Source: Desulfobacterales bacterium (GTDB taxonomy: Bacteria > Desulfobacterota > Desulfobulbia > Desulfobulbales > JAGXFP01). Taken from it: a stretch of 40,359 nt of DNA. Location: the NCBI GenBank assembly GCA_024637225.1, contig JAGXFP010000032.1, positions 1-40,359 on the forward strand, written 5' to 3'. The stretch's first letter is position 1, and each line of letters starts with the position of its first letter. Shown here piece by piece: positions 32,570-40,359 of this stretch. The position numbers and the translations under genes are program-made. The notes under the pieces were generated by a model that searched no databases, had not been told where the DNA came from, and was given only the letters and a program-made list of their open reading frames with translations.

Positions 32570-33970
32570 ATGAGTTTCGAGAAGTTTAATTTTGATCAGA
32601 AGATAGCCGCCGGCATCGAAGCATGCGGATACACGACCCCCACTCCCATCCAGTCCCAGGCGATTCCCGAGGTTATCAAGGGCCGCGACATCATGGGCCT
32701 GGCCCAGACCGGAACCGGCAAGACGGCGGCTTTTGTGTTGCCGATCCTGCAGAAACTGACCCAGGGTCCCCGGCGCCGGGTGCGGGCGGTAATCGTCGCG
32801 CCGACCAGGGAGCTGGCGGAACAGATTCACGAAAATATCAGCCAGCTGGGTTGTAAAACCGGATTGCGCAGCGTTGCCGTTTACGGTGGGGTCAGCAAGT
32901 TCGGCCAGCTCAAGATGTTCAAATCGGGAGTGGAGATTATTGTTGCCTGTCCGGGTCGTCTTCTCGACCATCTCGACAGCCGTGATCTCGATCTTTCCGG
33001 AGTCGAGATGCTGGTCCTGGACGAAGCCGATATGATGTTCGATATGGGTTTCATGCCGGCCATCAAAAGATTAATGAAGTATCTGCCCCAGAAGAGGCAG
33101 AACCTGCTTTTTTCGGCCACCATGCCCAACGAGATCAGACATCTGGCCGACTCCATTCTCAAGGATCCGGCCCTGGTCCACATCAATCATTCCCGGCCGA
33201 CCGCCCTGGTATCCCATAAGCTCTACCGGGTCGAGAAGTCCGGCAAACCGGCCCTGCTGAATCACATAATCCAGGATACCACGGTCAGCACCGCCCTGGT
33301 TTTCACCAGAACCAAGCACGTCGCCAAGAAACTGGCGATTAATCTCGAGAAGGCCGGTCACCGGGCCGTAGCCCTCCAGGGCAACATGTCCCAGAATAAA
33401 AGAAAGGCTGCCATGGATGGCTTCCGGCTTGGTCGATTCAATATTATGGTCGCAACCGATATCGCCGCCCGGGGCATCGATGTCTCGGGGATTTCCCATG
33501 TAATCAATTACGATGTGCCGGCCACCGTTGAGGCCTATACCCACCGGATTGGCCGCACCGGCCGGGCCGATCAGACCGGCGAGGCTTTTACCTTTGTCAC
33601 CGGCGAAGACCGAGGGATCGTCCGACAGATCGAGCAGACTATCGGCGCGAAGATGATTGTCCAGACAGCCGATATTAAGTATTCCGCGGCGCCCGTCAAT
33701 AATCAACCGGCAGCGCCGGGCGCGGACGGTAACAGGGCGGGACGTTCAGCCGACAAGTCCGGTGCCGAAGCCAGAAGTGGTTCGGCGGCCCCGAAAACCC
33801 CCTGGGGCAGTAAAAAGGCACAAGGCAGGGGAGGGGAGCCGCAACGGCGGAATGGCGGTGGTCAGAATAAAGCGAGCAACCCGCGGCGGCGCCGTTCAGC
33901 CCCCCTCGGGGTCGATTTCTCCAGCCAGCCCCAGAGAGCCGGGGCCAAGACAGGCCGCAATAGCGCCTGA
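32570..33970 (+). CDS. DEAD-box ATP-dependent RNA helicase (RhlE-like)
   Basis: This 466-residue protein unwinds short RNA duplexes, typically in ribosome assembly or RNA decay. From the ATG at 32570 the motifs come in order: Q motif GYTTPTPIQSQ (20-30), Walker A AQTGTGKT (45-52), PTRELAEQ (79-86), CPGRLLD (127-133, cysteine where most have T), DEAD (151-154), SAT, TALVFTRTK, ATDIAARGIDV and HRIGRTGRA. After about residue 380 comes a disordered tail rich in Gly, Ala, Arg and Lys, ending with SPRRRRSAPLG-like basic stretches, as in RhlE proteins. The GTG/TTG-type starts upstream in frame are not supported. A hairpin terminator lies some 220 bases downstream. Confidence 0.93.
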   Translation: MSFEKFNFDQKIAAGIEACGYTTPTPIQSQAIPEVIKGRDIMGLAQTGTGKTAAFVLPILQKLTQGPRRRVRAVIVAPTRELAEQIHENISQLGCKTGLRSVAVYGGVSKFGQLKMFKSGVEIIVACPGRLLDHLDSRDLDLSGVEMLVLDEADMMFDMGFMPAIKRLMKYLPQKRQNLLFSATMPNEIRHLADSILKDPALVHINHSRPTALVSHKLYRVEKSGKPALLNHIIQDTTVSTALVFTRTKHVAKKLAINLEKAGHRAVALQGNMSQNKRKAAMDGFRLGRFNIMVATDIAARGIDVSGISHVINYDVPATVEAYTHRIGRTGRADQTGEAFTFVTGEDRGIVRQIEQTIGAKMIVQTADIKYSAAPVNNQPAAPGADGNRAGRSADKSGAEARSGSAAPKTPWGSKKAQGRGGEPQRRNGGGQNKASNPRRRRSAPLGVDFSSQPQRAGAKTGRNSA

Positions 33971-34405
33971 AAAAACGGCAACTATTCAGCTGCACCACAT
34001 CTTCGGACGATCGGCCCGGCTTACGTACACGAGGTATGCGGCGCCGGTCCGCTTGTCCAAATCTGCGGCACTGCTGAATGGTTACAGTCCGGCGGTTGCG
34101 GTACTTTGGCGACCTCCCGCCCGGTGAACGGTTGCAAAACCGGAAGTAACCGTAAGACCGGGACGAATGAAGGCCGGGTAGTTAAAAGAGGGCTGTTTCG
34201 AATGATGAAGATCATTCGGGACAGCCCTTTTTTGTTTCATTTCAGGACCTTGATTGGTCCTCGGCCGGGAAATCTTTGCTGGATCAGCAAAAAAGGGAAA
34301 AAATGATCTGGCAGGGCATACATCCCTCTTGCAGGTGCAAATCGTCGGAGCCAAACCGGCGCGATAATTTTTTGGTCATGCCTGCAACCCTGGAGATTGC
34401 ATGCA
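33971..34405. other. Intergenic region between helicase and cytochrome b5 fusion genes
   Basis: The 435 bases lie between two converging genes and contain a clear terminator (34189-34233). Nothing else is supported; the remainder may be untranslated 3' sequence of the helicase mRNA. Confidence 0.5.
34189..34233 (+). terminator. Rho-independent terminator downstream of the helicase
   Basis: AGGGCTGT (34189-34196) and ACAGCCCT (34221-34228) with inner GAATGAT/ATCATTC pairing form a long stem followed by TTTTT. Confidence 0.9.
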
Positions 34406-35323
34406 CTACCAGCGCCAAAGAGCCAGGATCAGGCAGACGATAAACACGAAGCTGAGGTTCATGTAGGCCATGAAAAAGAAGATCTTTTTATGGAGCTCGG
34501 CCCCGGTACTTTCCGCCTTTTTGACCAGAAGGCCGATCTCCGGCAGGGCCAGGATTTTTCCTTCATCGTGGGGGGCCTGGGCAAGGAGTTCGGTAAGATC
34601 AACGCCGGCATGGTGTCTCTGCATGTGGCTGCCTTTTTTCCAGAGTTTGCTTGCGCTCGCATCATAGATCTTTCCCTTGTAGGCGAAATAGGCGGGGTGG
34701 CCTTCCCGGCCGTCGAAATTGGCCATCTCGGCAAGGGATAGATCCCCCGCGGCGACCGGTTTTGCCACTTTTTTCTTTTTCAGGCGGGGACCGATCACTA
34801 GGACCACGAATAGGGCGGATATCGCCATGACCGCGAAAATAACGATCTTGGCGAGAAGGAGGATTCCGAAGCGGGAAGAGAACAGAAGATCAAGAGAGGG
34901 GACCCTGAAATAGGTCAGCACCGAGCCGGTTATGCCGATTATCACCATGGAGATCAGGCCGACCCTGACCTCGCCTTTGGGTAGCCCCGTGGAAGCGTAA
35001 GCCGGTTTCAGGACCAGATGAACGTAGAGGATGGTGCCGAACCACAGGAAGGCGGTAATGATATGCAGGTAGCCGACGGCTAATTTAAAAAGACGCGACA
35101 GCGGGTTTTTCGGCCCGGCTTCCGGAGCGCCACCGGCCTCGATTGAGAGCAGGTAGCCCTGCCCGGCTTCACTAAGTTCGCCGCCGCCCAATGGATCGAT
35201 ATGGCAGAAGCCGCACTCAGCGCCGGTTTTTTCTGCATACTCCTCGGTAGCGGAAACCGCCGTGACGAACAGAACCAGAGAGATGAAAAATATCAGGACC
35301 TTTAGACCATTATGGCTGAGCAT
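34406..35323 (-). CDS. Haem-c / CopD-like membrane / cytochrome b5 fusion protein
   Basis: This 305-residue protein joins three redox parts. After a signal peptide (about residues 1-26) comes a single c-type haem site CGFCH (37-41). Residues about 80-178 form four membrane helices resembling the CopD-like/DUF2214 type (GYLHIITAFLWFGTILYVHLVLKPAY, SMVIIGITGSVLTY, FGILLLAKIVIFAVMAISAL). Then comes a small cytochrome b5-like haem domain (about 197-255): DGREGHPAYFAYKGKIYDAS, LWKKGSHMQRHHAGVDLTEL, with likely haem-binding His in the HMQRHH stretch. A last membrane helix lies at about 282-302. Such fusions are known in metal- and sulfur-reducing bacteria. A membrane electron-transfer role is likely, its partners unknown. 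Confidence 0.88.
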   Translation of the reverse strand: MLSHNGLKVLIFFISLVLFVTAVSATEEYAEKTGAECGFCHIDPLGGGELSEAGQGYLLSIEAGGAPEAGPKNPLSRLFKLAVGYLHIITAFLWFGTILYVHLVLKPAYASTGLPKGEVRVGLISMVIIGITGSVLTYFRVPSLDLLFSSRFGILLLAKIVIFAVMAISALFVVLVIGPRLKKKKVAKPVAAGDLSLAEMANFDGREGHPAYFAYKGKIYDASASKLWKKGSHMQRHHAGVDLTELLAQAPHDEGKILALPEIGLLVKKAESTGAELHKKIFFFMAYMNLSFVFIVCLILALWRW

Positions 35324-35596
35324 ATCGGTGCCTCTTTAGAAAATTCAACACAACGGACTTCTCCGAAACCCGGATCGGGTGCCGGGAAGGGCGCCATCTC
35401 TTTTAAATGCGGCCTGAGAACCCGGACGCTCTCCGAGACATGCTTGGGACTGACAGATCCGCCTGTCGAGTCCTCGCCGTAAGATCAAGTTTTTCCCTCT
35501 TACAGGCTTGCTCGGACGGGACGGCGGGGGCGATTTTACCATCAGGAACAAACGGACCGAATGCCGGCCGGCAGGAAGAAGGAAAAAACGCTGATT

Positions 35597-36949
35597 TCAG
35601 CCGTCGGCCAGCACATTATAGCTTTTCCATTTACCCTTATGATAGCGCCACGCCATCAAAATGCATTGCAAGATCATCGACAGCACCATGGCCAGCCAGA
35701 CCCCGTTGGCAGCAAGTCCGGTGGCCAGGGCCAGCGCGGCGGCTACCGGCAAACGGAAACCCCAGAGCGCTCCAAGCACGACTTTCATCACCCCGAAGGT
35801 GTCCCCGGCCCCTTCAAGCGCGCCGCCGAGGCAGATGCCGAGTGCCATGAAGGGCTGGCTCAGCATATTGAAACGCAGGTAGAGATGGGTCATCTCCCGC
35901 ACGACCGGATCGGGGGTTATAAGGCCGGCGATTTCCATGGAATATATGAAGACCGGTACGGCCACCAGGGTAAGAACGACGGCGGCGGCGCGGGCGATCC
36001 GCCATCCGGTATTCCGGGCTTTTCTGGTATTGCCTGCCCCCATGGCCTGTGCCACTAGAACAGCGGAAATCATATTTAGGGCATAAACCGGCAGGTAGAG
36101 GACCGCTTCGATCCGCAGACCGTTAGTAAGGGCGGCGGTCGCTTCCACGGCTTGCGCCGGGAGACGGCCCAGGATGCCGTAGAGAAAGATGTTGCCGAGG
36201 TACCAGCCCATCTGCAAAACCCCCATCGGCCAGGAAAGTTTGGCTATTTTTTTCATCAGGACGATATCCGGGCGCCAGCCATCGGTTTTGAGCCCCTGGC
36301 CGATAAGAATCGCCACGCCGAGGGCCGCACCGGCAACGGAGCTTGCGGCCGTGGCCACGGCGATACCCTGAGGGCCCAAGGCGGGAAAGGTCCAGAAACC
36401 GTAAGACAGGGCGAAATCGCCGATGAAATTCAACAGGGCTGTGCCGCCGGAGCAGACCAGGACCAGTAGCATCTGGGTGCGGGCGCGAAAAACCGCCCCC
36501 GCAATGGTGATGATGGCCTGGGGCCAGAGGGCAAGGGCATAAAAGGGCAGCAGATTTCTGGCAACCAAGGCCACCGGTGGCGGCAACACCGCGAGCAGCA
36601 GGGGGCTGTTAACCGAGACAATTCCCAGTATCGATAGGGGCACCGTCAACAAGGATGCCAGGAATATGCCCTGCCGGGCGCTGTGCCAAATGCCGGATTC
36701 GTCCCGCGCTCCTTTCTGCCGGGAAATAATGGCCACCAGGCCGACTCCGAGGCTGTTGGCGATCACTCCGAAAAAAAACAATAATGTACTTCCGAACCCG
36801 ACGGCGCCCTGGACTTCCGGATCAAAGCGGCCGGCAACGTACACATCGGCCAGACCCACGGAAAACAGGAGAAACATGGTCAGAACCAGCGGCCATGACA
36901 ATCTCCAGATATCCTTAGCCGATGTGTTGGTCGCAGTATCTTCCATCAA
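35597..36949 (-). CDS. MATE-family efflux transporter
   Basis: This 450-residue protein has about 12 membrane helices in two homologous halves and belongs to the MATE family, which exports drugs and other cationic or organic compounds against Na+ or H+. Typical parts are the start LSWPLVLTMFLLFSVGLADVYVAGRF, the repeated LSWPMGVLQMGWYLGNIF in the second half, and QPFMALGICLGGALEGAGDT late in the chain. The length is normal for the family. It is a single minus-strand gene; the substrate cannot be predicted. The 270 bases between it and the cytochrome b5 fusion gene hold no supported gene. Confidence 0.93.
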   Translation of the reverse strand: MMEDTATNTSAKDIWRLSWPLVLTMFLLFSVGLADVYVAGRFDPEVQGAVGFGSTLLFFFGVIANSLGVGLVAIISRQKGARDESGIWHSARQGIFLASLLTVPLSILGIVSVNSPLLLAVLPPPVALVARNLLPFYALALWPQAIITIAGAVFRARTQMLLVLVCSGGTALLNFIGDFALSYGFWTFPALGPQGIAVATAASSVAGAALGVAILIGQGLKTDGWRPDIVLMKKIAKLSWPMGVLQMGWYLGNIFLYGILGRLPAQAVEATAALTNGLRIEAVLYLPVYALNMISAVLVAQAMGAGNTRKARNTGWRIARAAAVVLTLVAVPVFIYSMEIAGLITPDPVVREMTHLYLRFNMLSQPFMALGICLGGALEGAGDTFGVMKVVLGALWGFRLPVAAALALATGLAANGVWLAMVLSMILQCILMAWRYHKGKWKSYNVLADG

Positions 36950-37143
36950 AATATTATGCCTATCCCGGATTTAAACCGGGCCGCTAATCCGTATCCCGCA
37001 AGATGCTTCTTTGACATTAAAGCGGCTTTTAGGGACAATATAAAAAATGCTTTGGCCCCTGTTCCGTCGATTTATTCGGAACCAAGTCCGATACGACCGG
37101 AAGGAATGATCTTTAGTTTACCAATAAAAAGGAGGAAATCGCC

Positions 37144-37623
37144 ATGACTGGAAGAGAAAATTCACCTCGAAGCGCCGACCGGAAAGCCCGAAAATATGTA
37201 GGAATATTATCGGCCGTTTTTTTGATGATGTTTTTCGCCGCCTCGGCTGTTCAAGCCCACTGCGAGATTCCATGCGGTATCTACGATGACGAGATGCGGC
37301 TCGATATGATTTCCGAGCATGTCACGACCATCGAAAAATCCATGAACCAGATCATGGAATTAGAGAAGGAAAAGAAGATAAATTACAACCAGCTGGTTCG
37401 CTGGATCGACAACAAGGAGCACCACGCCAACGAGATCCAGCATATCGTCAGCCAGTATTTCATGACCCAGCGGATCAAATTCGACGACAAGGAGTACGGG
37501 AAAAAGCTGGGCATTCTTCACAAACTGCTGGTTTATGCCATGAAGTGCAAGCAGACCGTCGATCTTGAAAATCTTAAGAAACTGCGGGAGGCTTGCCGTG
37601 AATTCGAGGCATATTACCGGTAG
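37144..37623 (+). CDS. Nickel superoxide dismutase precursor with Sec-type signal peptide
   Basis: This 159-residue protein converts superoxide to oxygen and peroxide at a nickel site. Residues 1-38 form a signal peptide: a basic start, the hydrophobic core ILSAVFLMMFFAASA, and VQA as cleavage site. The mature chain begins HCEIPCGIYDD at residue 39, the nickel hook of NiSOD, in which His1, Cys2 and Cys6 bind nickel; Pro5, Gly7, Tyr9 and Asp10 are also conserved. The mature length (121 residues, four-helix pattern, HANEIQHIVSQYFMTQRI in the middle) fits the ~117-residue family. In actinobacteria the leader is cut by the SodX peptidase; here signal peptidase could free His1, and no sodX lies nearby. 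AGGAGG ribosome binding site. A periplasmic enzyme is inferred. Confidence 0.9.
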   Translation: MTGRENSPRSADRKARKYVGILSAVFLMMFFAASAVQAHCEIPCGIYDDEMRLDMISEHVTTIEKSMNQIMELEKEKKINYNQLVRWIDNKEHHANEIQHIVSQYFMTQRIKFDDKEYGKKLGILHKLLVYAMKCKQTVDLENLKKLREACREFEAYYR

Positions 37624-37661
37624 GGGTTCGGAAGCGTTGTCCCGGTCAATAATTTCGGAAT

Positions 37662-38288
37662 TTACATGGCGGAATATTGGATTTTAGAGGTCTCAATAGT
37701 GATATCAGCCAACTGGTTGTCGTGAAATTTTGACAGGATCGATAAAGCTGCAACGGCCCCGGTCAACGCCACGGCCATATCGGTCTGGGTGTCCCAGATG
37801 TACCCCTGGGTGCCCAGGAAGGCCTCGGCCGATTCCCCGGTCATCACCGCCGCCATCCATTCGATCAGTTCGTAAAAGGCGCTGAAGGCCAAGCTGATGC
37901 TGACGATGATGAAGTTGCGCCAGCCTTTGAAGGCGACCACATTCTTTCTGATCAGGATTTCCCGGGCGATGATCGCCGGCACGAAGCCCTGGGCGAAATG
38001 GCCGACTTTATCGTAGTTGTTGCGCTCGAAGCCGAAAACCGTTTTCAGGTAGTCGAAAAACGGCACTTCCGCGTAGGTGTAATGGCCGCCGACCATCAGA
38101 ATCAGGCAGTGGATCAGGATCAGGGTGTAGAGCAGAGTGGTGAGGGGGAATTTGCGGTATGTCGCGGCCATAACGAACAGGCCGATAATTGCCGGAGCGA
38201 CCTCGAGGAGCCAGGTGAAGTAGTCCTTCGGTTCGATCCCTGACCAGAGCAGAACCCCGAAGAATATCGACAGCCAGATTATTTTCAT
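37662..38288 (-). CDS. DUF2238 (YjdF-like) integral membrane protein
   Basis: This 208-residue protein has about six membrane helices and belongs to the DUF2238/YjdF family of unknown function. Diagnostic parts are GGHYTYAEVPFFDYL, NNYDKVGHFAQGFVPAIIARE, SAFYELIEWMAAVMTGE and GTQGYIWDTQTDMAVALTGA. The conserved His, Glu and Asp residues in these segments lie near the membrane and could bind metal or lipid. The gene starts two bases after the stop of tag, so the two form an operon. The C-terminal 25 residues are polar. Confidence 0.9.
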   Translation of the reverse strand: MKIIWLSIFFGVLLWSGIEPKDYFTWLLEVAPAIIGLFVMAATYRKFPLTTLLYTLILIHCLILMVGGHYTYAEVPFFDYLKTVFGFERNNYDKVGHFAQGFVPAIIAREILIRKNVVAFKGWRNFIIVSISLAFSAFYELIEWMAAVMTGESAEAFLGTQGYIWDTQTDMAVALTGAVAALSILSKFHDNQLADITIETSKIQYSAM

Positions 38289-38290
38289 GG

Positions 38291-38863
38291 TTATGCCTTT
38301 CTTTTGATCTCTTCGTATCTATAGCAAGCGGTTATATGGTCGTTGACCATGCCCGCCGCCTGCATGAAAGCATAGCAGATGGTCGAGCCGGCGAATTTGA
38401 AGCCCCACTTCTTCAATGCCTTGCTCATCGCATCTGATTCCCAAGTCGTCGCGGGGATTTCCGCGAGCGCTTGCCGGCGGTTCGTAATCGGCCTGCCTTT
38501 CGTGAAGGACCAGATGAATTCCCTGAACGATCCGTATTCCCTGACGATTTCGAGATAGGCCCTTGCATTCGTCCTGGCCGCTTCGACTTTCAGCCGGTTG
38601 CGGATGATGGATGGATCTTTCAACAGCTTTTCAATCTTCTTGTCCGTCCATTTTGCCATTTTGGCGGGGTCGAACCCGTCATAGGATGTTCTGTATCCTT
38701 CGCGGCGCTTCAAGATGGTCAGCCAGCTCAGCCCCGCCTGGGAACCTTCCAGGATAAGCATTTCGAACAATGCGCGATCGTCATGGAGCGGAAGGCCCCA
38801 TTCATTATCGTGGTATTCAAGATAGAGCGGATCATCGGTCACCCAATCGCATCTTTTTTTCAT
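38291..38863 (-). CDS. tag: DNA-3-methyladenine glycosylase I
   Basis: This 190-residue DNA repair enzyme removes 3-methyladenine, a replication-blocking alkylation lesion. Conserved parts are RCDWVTDDPLYLEYHDNEWG at the start, EGSQAGLSWLTILKRREGYR (39-58), and the late GFKFAGSTICYAFMQAAG and NDHITACYRY. The zinc-binding residues of the family, Cys5, His18, His176 and Cys180, are all present. The length matches the E. coli enzyme. It leads a two-gene operon with the DUF2238 membrane protein, with two bases between them. Confidence 0.96.
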   Translation of the reverse strand: MKKRCDWVTDDPLYLEYHDNEWGLPLHDDRALFEMLILEGSQAGLSWLTILKRREGYRTSYDGFDPAKMAKWTDKKIEKLLKDPSIIRNRLKVEAARTNARAYLEIVREYGSFREFIWSFTKGRPITNRRQALAEIPATTWESDAMSKALKKWGFKFAGSTICYAFMQAAGMVNDHITACYRYEEIKRKA

Positions 38864-39448
38864 AATTTTGATTATTGAGGATTTTTATAGGACTGCGTTC
38901 AGCGCATCAGAGCGTAAGATCAATCTCAGGCAGGTATGATAAACGAAACGGTGGGCATGGCGCCAGCAAACTATTACCGTTATAGTCAATCACTTTCCAG
39001 ATACTCGTTATTAAGGGGTTTTTCGAGCAAATTCGATTTGTTATTATCTCTAAGACTTTCAAGGTTTTACTATATGGTAGGGCCTTATTATGTCAAGCTG
39101 AAAGGCGAGACAGGATGATTTGTTTAAATCGAGTGCTTGGGGTGAGGAGAGAAATAAATCCGGTTTCCGTCAACTTTCTTTGAAAACCGATCCAGGTTTG
39201 TTTTACCCTTTATTTAGTCTAGTGGTTCTGTATGAAACTCAGCTTCAACTTCTGGATTCCCGCTGAAAACGTGCGGGAATGACGGCCCCGGTGTATTTGA
39301 ATGTCATTGCGGCATGTTGTAAGCCGGAATCCATTACCCATCAACGGAGCACCGGGTAAAATCTAATTTTTAGCTAAGTCTGATGCATAGCCATGTTTAG
39401 TTTTGATTTCGACGACTACTTTTACACGAATCTTCCACAGGAGGTATG
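38864..39448. other. Intergenic region between tag and the DUF481 gene
   Basis: The 585 bases hold the promoters of the diverging genes and two half-units of the GTCATGCCGGC-type repeat (39252-39335). A 60-codon open frame around 38936-39118 has no ribosome binding site or family resemblance and is not called. No other feature is clear. Confidence 0.45.
39252..39335. repeat. GTCATGCCGGC-type repeat, rearranged half-units
   Basis: Unit CTGGATTCCCGC...GGGAATGACG (39252-39284) is followed by GTCATTGCGGC...CCGGAATCCATT (39303-39335). The order is the reverse of that at 31950-32024. Confidence 0.7.
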
Positions 39449-40359
39449 ATGAAAACCCGGCTATTCTTCATTCCGGCTTGTATATGCGCAGCGTTAATAA
39501 CGATTCTGACCGGCCCGGCGTCGGCCGACGAACTTACCCTGAAAAACGGCGACCGGTTGACCGGCACTATTGTCAGGATGGGCGACAAGAATATCGTCAT
39601 CAATACCACCTACGGCGGCGAGATCGCTGTCAAGCGGGAAGAGGTCACCAGTCTGGAGACGACCGGGACGCTGGTCTTTACGCTGGCCGATGGTACGGTG
39701 GTAGAGGGCAACGCCTTTCCGGCCGAGGAGGGCGAGGTCGGTATCAGGTCGGAGGAGGCCGGCGAGATAACGGTTTATTCTCTGGCCGCGATCCAGGGGA
39801 TCAGGCAGCCCGGCGTCGATCCGGACAACTACCGGAAGGGCAGGTTGTTCGCCGCCGCCTCGGTTGCCGACGGCAATACCGACACCAAGACCTATCACTT
39901 CGAAACCGAGATGGTGCGCCGCATCGGCCGGAACCGGGCGACGGTGGGAGCCTCATACGACGCGGCCTCGGACCAGGGCCACAAGACCGAGGAGAATTAC
40001 GAAGGACGTTTGAAGCACGACTATTTCATGAGCAAGAAGTGGTATCTCTACGCCAATCTGGAATTGGCCAAGGACCGCTTCAAGGACCTGAATCTGCGCA
40101 CCTTCATCGGCATCGGCGCCGGTTATCAGGTCTGGGAGACGGAAGAGGGGAGCCTGGCCCTGGAAGGCGGCCTCGGTTACACCAAAGAGGACTACGACCT
40201 GGCTCCGGACGACGAGTATCCGTCGGCGCGCTGGGCGTTGAACTACGACCGGCAACTTTTCGATACGGCGGCCCGCTTCTTTCACAACCATGATTTGCTG
40301 GCCGGCCTGGAGGATACAGAAGATCTATATCTCGAGGCCAAGACCGGCCTGAGCATGCC
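39449..40359 (+). CDS. DUF481 (YdiY-like) outer-membrane-type protein, 5' part
   Basis: The gene runs off the window end after 303 codons. It starts at the ATG at 39449 with AGGAGG four bases upstream (a second ATG three bases earlier is possible). A signal peptide (about residues 1-26, cleavage near ASA-D) is followed by two short repeats of a beta module (DELTLKNGDRLTGTIV, then LVFTLADGTVVEGNAF). From about residue 125 comes the DUF481 domain, whose alternating strands (YHFETEMVRRIGRNRATVGA, WYLYANLELAKDRFKDLNLR, GIGAGYQVW) suggest an outer-membrane barrel. The family is linked to acid or salt stress in enterobacteria; its function is unknown. Confidence 0.88.
   Translation, partial: MKTRLFFIPACICAALITILTGPASADELTLKNGDRLTGTIVRMGDKNIVINTTYGGEIAVKREEVTSLETTGTLVFTLADGTVVEGNAFPAEEGEVGIRSEEAGEITVYSLAAIQGIRQPGVDPDNYRKGRLFAAASVADGNTDTKTYHFETEMVRRIGRNRATVGASYDAASDQGHKTEENYEGRLKHDYFMSKKWYLYANLELAKDRFKDLNLRTFIGIGAGYQVWETEEGSLALEGGLGYTKEDYDLAPDDEYPSARWALNYDRQLFDTAARFFHNHDLLAGLEDTEDLYLEAKTGLSM

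Noticed and set aside
38936-39118. 60-codon plus-strand frame between tag and the DUF481 gene
   Set aside because: No ribosome binding site or motif; composition like surrounding non-coding DNA.
1-40359. CRISPR array
   Set aside because: No series of regularly spaced direct repeats was seen; the repeats present are dispersed palindromes.

Overview
The window looks like chromosomal DNA of a delta-type proteobacterium (Desulfobacterota, probably Desulfuromonadales-like). The reasons are secreted multihaem c-type cytochromes, a GC-rich core with a rplM-rpsI-argC run, and many short palindromic interspersed repeats between genes. This placement is an inference from gene content; no species can be named.

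Bases 1-466 hold the end of a marC-family membrane gene. Bases ~480-10,900 form an accessory island with lower and more variable GC. It carries a truncated RhuM-family gene, the 3' scrap of an ORF6N gene followed by an intact ORF6N/PLD-like gene, and a small winged-helix/membrane protein of unknown function. It continues with a 1032-residue single-chain restriction-modification enzyme (PD-(D/E)XK plus N6-adenine methylase), a perfect 25-bp palindrome, an overlapping two-gene operon of unknown function (829-residue membrane protein plus 325-residue soluble protein), and an AAA/DUF4143 ATPase with its own promoter and a candidate operator. A scrap of an IS30-type element marks the right border.

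Bases ~11,000-23,400 are mostly core genes: a TauE/SafE permease; an RND efflux adaptor-permease pair; a YkgJ cysteine-cluster protein; a secreted oxidative-repair operon (msrAB fusion, yceI, five-haem cytochrome); an alpha/beta hydrolase; and hisB with a secreted hypothetical protein and a TtcA-like tRNA thiolase.

Bases ~23,700-34,000 hold tRNA-Gly(GCC), rplM, rpsI, argC, truA, an aspartate-type aminotransferase, a cyclopropane fatty acid synthase (minus strand), nadA and a DEAD-box helicase. The gaps in this stretch are full of repeats from at least two families.

Bases ~34,400-40,359 hold a c-haem/CopD-like/cytochrome b5 fusion, a MATE transporter, a nickel superoxide dismutase precursor with a Sec-type signal peptide, a DUF2238 membrane protein next to tag, and the start of a DUF481 outer-membrane-type protein cut by the window end.

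The best candidate for an undescribed system is the two-gene operon at 5888-9341, because of its tight coupling and its position next to a restriction-modification gene. The most striking ordinary gene is the exported NiSOD. Several loci point to defence against oxidative stress outside the cytoplasm (NiSOD, MsrAB, possibly the linked cytochrome), which would suit an anaerobe meeting oxygen.
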